From Ascaris suum (Eukaryota; Nematoda; Chromadorea; Rhabditida; Ascarididae): a stretch of 64,000 bases of DNA. Position 1 is the stretch's first letter. Every line of letters starts with the position of its first letter. The stretch covers positions 8,727,260 through 8,791,259 of the forward strand of contig CM024178.1 in NCBI GenBank assembly GCA_013433145.1, written 5' to 3'. Of this stretch, positions 1 to 17,729 are shown in pieces. A program made the translations under genes and the position numbers. The notes beneath the pieces were generated by a model. That model was not told where the DNA came from. It ran no database searches and saw only the letters and a list, made by a program, of their open reading frames with translations.

Positions 1-3000
1 ATGGAGACTTTTGTATCATGATTTTATTTACGACGAAGCATTATTGGATAAATATCAACTGACTTTTGTTGTGCTAATTGGGAGAGGGAATTTTCAAGGG
101 AAACTTGGGGAACTTGCGGGGAAAGGAAACTCATCATGGGTTTTGATGCATCATCGGCAAGGTGATAGTCATCATTCCTAATATTTCTTCTCCCCGCCGA
201 CAGAGGAATTTGCCGATATAATATGTTTTATTCTTTTTGGTTTTTTTTTTCTATGAAGGTTTCTGCAAGCTAATGTCGAAGCGTTTCTGTTGCATGATTC
301 CTCCACCTCCTCCCCTTCCTCCCCCCCCCCCCCCAACCACCCATATTTAGCGATCCTCTTGTGTTCTTCTCCCTTTCCCTTCTATCCCGTTCTTGCAATC
401 CCTTTTATTCTTAATTTTTATTTATTTAATTGGACGATATTTGGAATGCATTCTGTCTCGATAAAGCGATATATGTTCGTTTGCCTTCCATCCCAACTGG
501 ATGTGCAATCTGTTTTCTTGAAGAGGTGGACGAGAAATTAGATTTAATTGCGGCTACTTGAGCAAATCTTATCGATAGTTCCATAGAGGCTGTGGGAAAA
601 AGGACGGGGAAGGAGGAAATTTTGGAGCCCCCAAAAAAAAAACGATCGATTTTCGAATAATTTCTTAATCGATGGAAGAGCGTATCGCTCGTTTCATTCT
701 CTCTTCTATAATCAAGTGCAAATTCGTTTTATTTCTGGATTTTTGGATCAAATATAATAACACAAATCAATACTCTCATCGGTTTTTTTTTGTGTATTTC
801 AATCGAAACTACGATCGTCATATATTATGCTCCACAATGAAACAGGGCAGAGCGATATTGATGAATGTAAATTCTCTCAAAAATTTCCATAGTAATAATA
901 ACCTGTCTATTAACTTTTATTGGCTAATGGATCAGGTAAATGGTGTTGGGGTTTGATTGGTTTGAGTGTGTTGCATTGGCCACTCACACTATTCTTAATA
1001 CTTCAGCTAACATTTACTATTCTTTTTTCTCCCACTCCTCCGAAAAGACATGCATGATGCAGTACATTTGAAGGCAAGTGAACTTGGAGATGTTGGATTG
1101 GTCATGGTATTCGTATAGATATCACAGCGAAAAGCTTGTAATAGAGTGCTGGATCTATATTTGCAGGTTATATAGTGCTGAACAGGTGATCGAGATAGTT
1201 TGATTGGCTGATTTTGCATTGATCATTTCTGGAATGGTAGATAATAGGCGACCGATGGGTCTGCAATTCAGTTGAAAAGATTTGACCAATTTGCCAGTGA
1301 AGTTTTAATAGTTACAGTTAGTGAATTGAGTAGATTGGACTTTATTACTTCCTAGAACTCGGGGAAGGGCCAACAAACCATGTCTTTATCGTTTGGAATA
1401 TTAAGTGAAGACAACATTTCACTACGGACAGGTTTACCACATTCTCCCTGGATGAAAAGCTTGGACTCTGTTTATGTTCATCTTTCCTTCAATGAAGATC
1501 TTTTTTTGCACATATTGAGAAGAGTGTTCCAGATGTTTTATTCAAGGGGAATATGGTATAGATTTGCTATCGAGATGGTAATTTCTTTGCTATTTGTTTA
1601 TGAATACCGATCGCCTAAAACCTGAACGTAGCCGATTGTCGTCGACAATGAACTGAGACGACCTCATGCTACTCGGCTGGATAACGCCACAGGCGGAATA
1701 TCCGGAATATTCAAAGGATGGATCATATACTCTCAAATCCTGAAGATAGTTGTTTTGGGTTGTGAGCGTGTCATCCGGCTTGTTTCTTCTGATGAGAGAC
1801 GGCTCTAAAAACGAGCTATACTAAGAAACCATTGGCATATGTTAGCACAGTTCATCCAGTCGATCATATTGGCATTATTTGTTTAATAATGAAATCAGGA
1901 AGTCTTTTCCGGTTATGGACTAATTTGTTTCCGAATTCTTGTACAATCGGAAACGATATAATCTACTATCAATCCCACAATTACTGATTCTTCGTATATA
2001 TCGATGAGTATATCAGTAGGAAATCATTGCAACATCGCTATTGCATTCATGCATATAGCTAATCGGTTTTCGTTTCTTGCCCATAAAAATTGTTTTGTAA
2101 TTTTTTTTTGTCTGTTGTCCGGATCGATTTTTTTTTCTTTGATTACAGATGGAGCTTTGCTTGGTTTGCAATTTGCATTTTGAAATCAACTTATAAGCAA
2201 ATATGCAAATGACATTTGCCTAATATTAGAAGCTAATCAATCTTGCAAGAGAGACAAGAATGGAATAAACGATGAAGGGGATGAATTGCTGCACTCCTCC
2301 TTTCGAATATATTTAATAAGCTCTGACTCCTCAAAAAAAAAAAAAAAAAAAAACGACCACTATCTAGAGTACGATGGTTTCAAGGTACTTAAAAGTATTG
2401 CGGCTGGTAATTTGAATTTAATGACTTGTAGATGATGAGCAAAATGCCACCGCTATCAATGTATTCAAAAGATGCGCAACAAAACAATTTCATTCAATTA
2501 AGGTGGTTTTTTTTTCGACGCTTCGTAATTTACCTTTTCAGCTGTCAATAAGAAAACTGTCAACAAATTTCAAAATTTTGCGTATAAATAAATTATAAAT
2601 ACGAATACCTATAAATTATACTTTATAAATAAATATCTTTATATAAATATAAAAATATCATTGAGAAAATATTTTAGTAATATGAAAGCTGTCAATAAAT
2701 TTAATAGCTGACCTTGTAAACTTCGATTGCTTCGAATTTTCCGATGAATATGCAAATGTTTCTTTTTTTGGCAAATCAAAAAGAACTATTCGATGAGAAC
2801 TCATTTTAAAAAAAAATGCAATGGAATTAGAGATGCATAGAATTGTAATAGCTTATGGTGATATATAATGTCCCTCAATTCTAGCTTGCAGAAAAAAAAA
2901 ACAATATTATAGAGGTGAAATTTCAGGAATGAACCGGAAATAGTCCTGTGTTTCTTCTAGTTCCTCACCCCATCCCTCACCAATCGTATCCTATCATTAG

Positions 3001-3376
3001 TAAGCAGCTCAATAAATATTCCCCTTAGAAATATCTCGCAAAAAATCATAGCAAAAGTGGTTGCATTTTCCGAACTTAAAGTCATACAAAGAAGTGGTGG
3101 AAGAACGAGATCACGAGCATCTCAACTCGAAGCTTGAGGTGATGCTCAATTGTTCAACTTCTTCAGCTTCAATTGCCGCAGCTAGCCAATATTTGATCAA
3201 AGGCTTTTGCAACTACGTCAACAGTGAATGTGAAAGGTGATCGATAATATACCCATCTATCGGGCAATCTTTATTATTTCTTCGAACAAATATATTCAAT
3301 AATTCCAGTAAAGTGAATAAATTTTTATCGCATTTATAAATTTGAAATTCGGCGCAGATTTATTAGTGAAATATGA
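1..3376 (+). CDS. Possible partial gene at left edge (unrecognised, doubtful)
   Basis: Several open stretches with coding-like composition and usable splice sites lie here, but no complete model emerges. Bases 2-161 are open in one frame from the window edge and richer in GC than the flanks, with a donor-like GTGATA at the end. Bases 1048-1106 read AC+ATG CAT GAT to GTC ATG before GTATTC. Bases 2432-2502 encode DEQNATAINVFKRCATKQF and run in phase into 3052-3236, which is 61 codons open after an ATAG acceptor. A last piece at 3358-3376 would end in TGA. The join from the second to the third piece is out of phase, so an exon is missing or the pieces are unrelated. I recognise no family. The remaining sequence is intron-like, with T and A runs. 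The piece at 3052-3236 is the most convincing. Confidence 0.25.
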
Positions 3377-4064
3377 AAGAATGTTGCAAAAATCTAAGCG
3401 GGTTCGGGTTTTTTTCCCCCACTACGCCAATTTTAAACGGTAAAAATCGAATATATTTGACGAGTCGATCAATAATGCGTTGCTTACATATCATCGTACC
3501 AGCCGCTCTTATTGACAGCCGGTTTGCAGCCTAGTGCAGCTGTTGAAATAATAGTGCATGGGAGGTTGTTATTTAAGCAAAAATATGGGATTTCCATTTC
3601 TATTTTGAAAACGAAATGAATCGCTTGAAAGCGCCATTGCAAAACTGTTTGTATCGATTGATAAATTGTAAATCGATTAGTATCGATTGATGTACTATAA
3701 ATTGATCGATAATGGCATTTATCGGATCCGAATGCTACTACCCGATCAATTAGTACAATCTATACCATGTTGAAATATGTTGAAAACTATGTTGTTTAAT
3801 TGATGCTTAGAAATGGCATCACATCATTTAAATTAAAATGCACACATATTTGCATATTTCAATTCTATGATTTAATGATTTTTCTTCATTTTTTAAAGTA
3901 ATCGAAATATTCATTGATGATTGAATACATCGTATTACTTCTATGAAATAGTAATGCAGTAATTTAACTGTTTCATTGAAATTTTTTTCATGAATAATCG
4001 AGAAATTATTCTTCGAGAAAAATCTGTGTGTAGTGCGAATGTTTACAATCTCGCTCATCCTTTA

Positions 4065-4118
4065 CCCCCTCCCCCTCCCCTCCCCTCCCCTCCCCTCCCC
4101 TTCCCCTCCCCTCCCCTC
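4065..4118. repeat. (TCCCC)n tract, G-quadruplex potential on the minus strand
   Basis: About ten tandem copies of a CCCCT/CCCCTT pentamer are visible. The complementary strand has runs of four or more G separated by a single A, which fits G-quadruplex folding potential. The tract sits between genes. Confidence 0.85.
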
Positions 4119-5348
4119 ACATATTGTTTCCTGTTTATTTTTGAAAGATTTCAATTTATAATGCACTGAAGAATTTAAAGATATATTTATGCAAAAAAAA
4201 AATCGACAATTATTTCTTTTCAAAGAAAAAAAAAACAATTACAATAATTAATACATCAAATTGAATTACGAATTTTACGCAACGTTGAAGAATTTTGCTT
4301 AAAATTGATGCATTCAACTTGTAGAGTTATCGCTTTAGCGTTTTTCTCTTCACGTCCAACAAGAACGTTTAATTTCATATTTAAGCCAAATAAATCGGTG
4401 AGATCATTGATACGTAGCTGAAAATTTATGAAATTTTACTCGTAAATAATTTTCGAAGAAAATTAAAAAATAAATGAAATTTTTTTCTGCATTTCTATTT
4501 TTCATTTAGCATTATAAGTCACATTTGTGAATTATACCTATACCTGAAAATTAGCCAATTATGGCGAATGAAATACTTTTTTTTTGTATTTTTATTCAAA
4601 TTTAAGTTCGTTTTAAACCCCCCCCCCCCATGGATTCATATTTGATAGCGATAAAACTTAAGAAAAGATTCGAATAGAAATAATTGAAATTTAGGTACGA
4701 AACTAATTGAAAGAGATAATTTGAGAATTTTGAGAGATAATAGTGAATTGTTGAGAGATTTATTCGAAAACAACTGATGAAATATTCACCACACGAGAAA
4801 CTTATCGATTTTTAAGCTTAGTTTTAAGTTGTAAAAAAAAAAAAAGATAGCGCTTTTCGACTTTACATCATTCAAGCGTGTCGGTTTCGAGTTCTTTTTT
4901 TTTTTTTTTTCTACACGAAGGGGGGTTTTGTTTATCTTCTCAACGATTGAACAATTGCTTTTAGACGTCTATTGGAGGATATTTCTATGATATGATCGAA
5001 TAAGATGGAAATTTAATGCGAATTTTTGAAGTTGAATGCGAATTTGTATGATTATGTTCGAATTTCCAAAAAAAAACAGGCCATTGTGTCTCTTCAGATT
5101 TCGTCTTTCAAATCCTTATCATATTAGCATATGAATATCGCCAATATATATCGATTAAAAAATAAATATTGCCAGCAATCATCCAACATAAACTATGCAA
5201 ATTTACTAAATATTCATAAACCTGTTGATCTCGTCGAGAATAGAATGAAGAATTGGATGGAGAAGGGAAGGAGAGTTGGTTTCTCTAATCTGTTGAGTCG
5301 AAGAGCTTAAATACGATGGGATATATGATCATTTATGAGGTCATTCGG

Positions 5349-5440
5349 AAACTTTCCGGTTGAGTCTTCCAGATGTTTTCCGGTCAGGTCTTTCAGATCG
5401 CATCAGATTAGCTCTTTCAGATTCTTTTTGGTCAGGACTT
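5349..5440. repeat. Degenerate tandem repeat, about 25-27 bp unit
   Basis: Three or four diverged units share TTCCGGT(T/C)(G/A)(A/G)GTCTT followed by (C)CAGAT. The last unit has TTTTTGGTCAGG. It is intergenic and I assign no function. Confidence 0.5.
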
Positions 5441-5611
5441 TATTAACTCCTAAATGGCCAGTTCCTCAAAAGTGATACTCTTTATTAGCAAAATGAGTAG
5501 CATTAAAAGATGCTTGAAAGTTCTAGGATAGTTGTGTATTTTTCGATGAATATTTCATTAAGACGAGAAATTAAATTACATTCTCACTTTTACAAAGCAT
5601 ATTTATTGCTT

Positions 5612-5617
5612 TAAAAA
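5612..5617 (-). promoter_or_regulatory. Predicted poly(A) signal AATAAA
   Basis: TTTATT on the + strand reads AATAAA on the minus strand, about 18 bases after the TAA stop of the gene ending at 5635. The spacing is short but usable. Confidence 0.45.
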
Positions 5618-5634
5618 AAATTATTACTTTCTAT

Positions 5635-12095
<6,461 letters not shown>

Positions 12096-12297
12096 CTGCA
12101 CACCAATAATAAACCTATCTACAATAAATTCACTCAAAGGCACAGTAATATTTTGCGCATGAAATGCTAATTTATATCGAATTAAATAAGCTTTTTTTTT
12201 TCGGCATGGAAAAATAGAATGCAGGAATCCATAATTGATATTCTCTCTTTTTTGCATTTGTGGAGAATTTCTCTTTGCGTGAATAACAACTACGCTC

Positions 12298-12600
12298 GTG
12301 CAGGTAGACACACAGACGCACATACATACTAAACCCATCTATCCACGCACACAGATGTATGCAAACACACATTCGCGTGTATATGCCGATGTGCGCGCAC
12401 ACACATGCGCGCCTTGCACATACAATACTGCAAACATATGTTCAAAAAGATTTGCAGATCCGCGCATAAATATATACGTACATAGGCGCGCATTAAGCCA
12501 CTCATACATGCACATAGACATTATCGCATATAGCCATACATTGACGCACTCTCCTCTCCCTACACAGACAAACACACGAGACGTACATGATCCATTTATG
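12298..12600. repeat. CA-rich imperfect repeat
   Basis: A long stretch dominated by ACACA, GCACA and CATACA on the + strand. Overlapping open frames in all directions arise from this simple composition and are not treated as genes. Confidence 0.7.
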
Positions 12601-13184
12601 TGTGTGAAATTTTATGGGGAAACGCAGGAAAACTGCATTTCCCCAAATCGAAGCACGCCATATTCCCCGTGGGTAATGTTGGGCAATTATTATTGGGCAT
12701 TTTTGTTCCATTTCACACTGAAAGAGTTGAGAGGAAAATATCAACTCTGAATGATGTATTTTCCTGTCGACTCATTCTTCGGCGCCTCATTGCACATGAA
12801 AAAAAAAAGTAAAATGAAACTGATTACAAATAATACTGATCGAAAGTTTTCAATCAATTGCACAAAAATTTCTTCCTCGTTTTGATTATTGACTTATATG
12901 TGTATAAAAGCGAATAGAGCCTTATAGATCATTTGACTATTTAAATTTGAATTGAAAAAATGCGATAATAAAATTTCAAAACTGATGGATGAACGTTCGT
13001 CTGATTAGCAATTTATCCAAAATATGCGAATTTCTTGCTCAATAGACGATTTGTCTAGATCAATGATCGATTAATGAGACCTTTATTAAGTAGGGAAAAT
13101 CAATTAACAAAACAATGAAGGCCACCTGCTCTGGATAAGTATTACTTCGGCATGCAGATAACTGGCAATCGAAGAAGTAGGCAA

Positions 13185-13262
13185 ACAAACAAGCACACAT
13201 ACACGCACACACACGCACGCGCACACATGCTCACACATACGCGCATACACGCACACACACGG
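13185..13262. repeat. CA-rich imperfect repeat
   Basis: ACACGCAC/ACACAT-type simple sequence next to the GC-rich element at 13261-13420. Confidence 0.75.
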
Positions 13263-13420
13263 CGCAACGTTCTACGGATTACTTGTGCCATCTGTTGGCC
13301 ACAGATCCACTGGCCACCTATAAGGCCTTGTGGTCGTGCCTAAGAGGAACGACGGTGAATCGGCTCTCGGCATCCGACGGGCAGGAGGCGAGCATAAAGC
13401 CTAACCTTTAGGAAACCGAC
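13261..13420 (-). ncRNA. GC-rich RNA-like element, copy 2 (possible SRP-RNA-like relic)
   Basis: The stretch is far richer in GC than its surroundings and has no convincing reading frame. Read on the minus strand, 13338-13393 aligns with 27584-27640 on the + strand at about 47 of 56 aligned positions, and most differences are transitions. Both copies contain CTCCTGCCC and CGATTCAC and end the block with CTTAGG. A five-pair stem (GTCGG with CCGAT here; ATCGG with TCGAT in the other copy) is kept by compensating changes, which suggests an RNA structure. A weaker match continues to GTGGATCTGTGG, the counterpart of GTGGCTCGGTGA in copy 1. The highly conserved GAAACGGAGCA motif of copy 1 is damaged here, so this copy may be a pseudogene or a diverged family member. 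Confidence 0.45.
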
Positions 13421-15606
13421 TTGCAAGAAGTGGAAACAGACCAGCTGGATAAGAAGTATGCAGATGTATGGCTTGTTTCATTAGTATCTCAATCAAATTT
13501 GCATACTTAAAAGATTTCAAAATGAGCGTTCATTGTTGATTTACTTCATATCAATAATAATTCATTAATAATTCATAATTCTCATAAAAATTCTCTTTCG
13601 ATTCAGAAATCTTTTTTTTTCTTTTTTCAATTGCAATTGCAATTGCAATTTCAATTGCAATTTCTTTTTTCAATTGCAATTTTTGGGGCAAAAAAAAACT
13701 TTTTAAAATTCTTTTCTTAGAAAATTTATATTTAGATGGAAACGTAATCGCTTAAAGAATGATTCTTTTTTTTTATTCATAATTTTAAATAATTTTTGAA
13801 TTTTTATATGGAAGATTAATTATTTCAGATGATTGTTTTTTTTCATTCCTTAAAAAAAAAAAATTTAGATTTTCGACAATTTTCTTAAAGTCGATAAAAA
13901 CTTTCATAAAAAAGCGCGATGAAGAGGCGATACGTATGGATAAATTTTCTCGATTCGAAAGAAATTTCAATAAATAATGAGGAAGAGGAGATATTTCATA
14001 GGAATGCAAATATTTTATTCGCAACTTAAATTCGCAAAATTACTATTTTAATTGAATAATTTAGAAAATGGGAAAAAAATGGAAAAAAAGGGAAAAAGAT
14101 ATCCCTTTTTTTTAAAAATGGGGAAAATTTATTAAAAATTAATTCATGAAATTATTCATTATCGACAGATGAAATCTTTCGAAGTATATTTCGACAATGT
14201 ATAGAATGACAAAAGGATTAAGCAAAGCATTACATTTTAAAAAAGTTGAAGCTATGCGCTTGTCAAATTATAATAAACGAAAATGCAATTTTCAAAGATC
14301 TTTAAGAAAAATTCGAACGGGAAAAGCGAAGGAAAAGGACGAGGGAAGGGAGGGGTAACGAGTGACGGAGTCACCCCACCTCCCTTAATTCGAGCAATTT
14401 AGAATAATAAACAAATTTTTTCAATGAATAACACGACAAATATGGAGCATAATTTTCCACTATAATGTAGACATCATACAATTCCGATGTAAAAAAAAAA
14501 TAACAAATTCGGCAAACTGCCAAAAAAAGAAGCTACAAGAATAAAACAAAAAATAACAGCGGTAATTCCATCGTAAACTACAAAAAAATATATAGATATA
14601 TTAGAAACACTGAACGTACCATACATTAGAGATTATGAACAATGAATACGCAATATTATGAAATACGATGAATGAACAATAACGTTTAGAACACATAACG
14701 AGTCATGAACATAGAAATGAAAATCAATGATGTATTGGTGTAAAATAATATGGTGCAATGGTATAGGTATATAATAACAGTAAACAGGTTATTTTCAAAA
14801 AAACTTCAACATCTATAATTCGTGAAGATCGTCGATATATCTTGATCATCCGACGTACAGGTATTAAAGTCATTCGTTGTTTTTGATGAAGAAAAAGTTT
14901 TTGGGTTTTTTTATTACCTAATTAAACCACCGACAGTTTTTTCGCTCTTTATATCACCTAACTAAGGTAGCAGACAATAGTGTGCATGGATAATGTATTT
15001 CCATGAATGAAGCTGATATTTAAATGGAAACATCCTCCTCCTCCACCTTCCTGCAACGGCGATCTTCCCGGAACAACAATGCAACAATAAACGTGAAATT
15101 CTTTTAATGCATTTTATTACTTACTTATACGACTATCGGAAATTCCCACCACTATGTTTGAAACGTCTTAAGTACCATCTCCATATCATGTAACTATATA
15201 AGAGTTACTCAGTTAATTAACAAAATTCTTCAAACTTTTCTAAATAGTAGAGTACCCATGAAACGATGTCATCCATATCAGTAACACTCATTCGGCTCCA
15301 CTTATATGCTCCCTTAAATCACTTCTATTCCAAAAAAAAATCAACCCCTCATTCCTTAATAAAATGACTAAGAAAATTTCTTATTCATTATAGAATGAAA
15401 CCGTTTTTCGTAGCATACGAAATGATGCAACATAATTAGAGAAACATATCGCGAATAAAAGAATATGTATAGAAAATATAAAAACGAGGTATATGATAAA
15501 ATAAGTATGGTAACTGATAAAAACAACAAACAACAAATAAACTTATCGATGAATGGAATGATGCAATATGATCGTCATAGCGTCTCTTCATTTAAAACTC
15601 CTTCTT

Positions 15607-17678
15607 TCATAGATTTATTTGTAAAGTTAATGGACAATGATCACTTCCCATTACTCTCGAGTTTATCTCACATTTCACCACTTTATCCATTAGACGTTCA
15701 CTTACAACAAAATAATCCAACCTGAAATTAATTTCTCATAATTCAATTAAACAAACAACTTTAATATTTCCTCACTTAAAAACCAATATCTGATATTGAG
15801 AGGGATCATCAAAAATGATGAATTTGAAAAAGGGATTCATGCAAATTTACTCTGAAAAGAGAATAAACTTAAAAAATAACATGTAATTTCGACCAGCAAT
15901 CGTCAACTAAGTAAGCAATCAATACAATAAAATATTAACTAAAGAGACTAAAGACCGATCGATACATCCAGATAATTATTACTAACATTACGGATCTATC
16001 TATAAAATTTTTTGGGAACGGGTCCGTCTAACAATTGATTTTTTTGGAGGAATTTCTTGAATGGAAGAAGTTTAAAAATTAATGAAAACTCAAAAGCCAT
16101 CGTCTAAGCCTTAATAAGCAATTATATTTAAGGCATTACAAGATTAGCGAATGCATCAATCCCATCCCTCAATAACCAAAACAGCAGTTTTAAAATGACT
16201 TGCTTCAGAAGGATATAAAATGACTTGCTTCAGGTCGATATCAGAAGGATTCAGTCACTAGCGTTTGAAATCACAAGCAAATGACCTATTAATATAAGAT
16301 AGAATAAACCTACCTCCAGCCGATATTGGTTGCTCTTGCGTTATGCATTGTCGACCAAAATGTATAGGCACCTGTTTTATCCGGATGCAGTGAACGATAT
16401 ACATCGACGAAACCTAAAATTACAAAATTACGGCATCATAAAGTACACCTATAAGTTATAAATACTTGACAACTGTTCAAGATTCTTGCATCATAAAGCA
16501 AACCTGTCGAGGACAAATACCTCATATTTCCCATAGCGCTCGGATTCGGTATTCCCATTTAGCAGTGAGAACGAATGTTTCACATAAAAAGATCCTAAGG
16601 ATCTACCTAGCTAGAAAATTGCAGTGTGTTACATCTTATTGCTTTTCAAAATAAATAGGAAATCACAGCTCTCTAGAAATTTCAAAAAACTTCCTACTGC
16701 TTGAGAGGTCGAAGAAATGGTAGAGGAGGGGGGGGGGGGGGAGGGGAAGTGGAGTTGGCGATAGAGAGAGAGAGAATTCTCTAAAATCACTCACTATCAT
16801 ATAATATCATGTTCAACACAAAACAATTCTTTGAAATTTTATAAACGTCGATGAATATGCTCTTGAAGACTCTTGAACAACTTTGTTAATCAAAGAATAT
16901 GTTAGAATGTGTTTTTCCAAAAATACCAGAAGCAAAATCCTAATGATAGAAAAATCCTTGCCATAAGTTTGGGTCTCTTTTGATAAGTTATCAAGAGTCC
17001 CGCTTTCAATCAGGTCGCTTTCAGGTCGAAAATCACTCCCCCCCCCTACATCATATTACAGTCGAATTATTGTAACATTATATGGACAGTTAACAGTATC
17101 CTATTTTCATGACTCACGAACTAAACACCCCACCCCCCCCCCCCAACCTAAAAATACGAAGCCCTCAATGAGGCCTTTATCGTTAACAAAGAAGCCGGAG
17201 TATTTAAATATATACCCCTTGCATATCAACAGAAATTAAGAAACAAATATAGCGCTACAAATGAGGAAATGAAAAAAACGGAAGCACCCACCTGCCTGAA
17301 GCAATCGAGTGAAATCACCGCGTTCCTGATCCGTGAAACCAGCCGTCTTATTACGATTGGTCTTTGGATTTGCTAGATCTAAGAATCAACTATTTCACGA
17401 AAAAAAAGTTTACATATCGCGAGAAATATATTACCTATGTGAATCAATAGGTGTGCTCACTGCTATCAACGTGACAAGAAAAGGCGACTTTTAGTCGATA
17501 ACAGAGGAAGGAAGGGGGAGATGATCTGGGAGGGGAGAGATAAGGATAACAGATGATATGAAAAATCATGGAACTACTGCTAAATAAAGCAAAGGATTTT
17601 CCTGCTATTAAGGGAAGTAAAGAATTTCCCCATCATGAAAACTCTTTTCTTAAAAAATACTTTCTTTTATAATTGCAA

Positions 17679-17729
<51 letters not shown>

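Larger units (their letters stand above)
3377..5634. other. Intergenic, AT-rich, no gene seen
   Basis: I see no supported exon on either strand. The stretch holds a (TCCCC)n tract at 4065-4118, a C run near 4618-4630, and a degenerate tandem repeat around 5349-5440 with TTCCGGT and CTTTCAGAT motifs. Confidence 0.6.
12096..15606. other. Intergenic between the 5635-12095 gene and exo-3
   Basis: Apart from the CA-rich repeats and the GC-rich element, I see no supported gene. Around 13630-13690 there is a short (TTGCAA)-type repeat. The rest is AT-rich with T and A homopolymers. Confidence 0.55.

Noticed and set aside
12172..12750. Overlapping frames of up to 150 codons on both strands
   Set aside because: They run through CA-rich simple sequence and consist of Thr/His/Ala or Cys/Val repeats; no splice or domain signal.
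15465..15725. 86-codon frame on the + strand
   Set aside because: Antisense shadow of the last exo-3 exon, which carries the GSDHCP motif.
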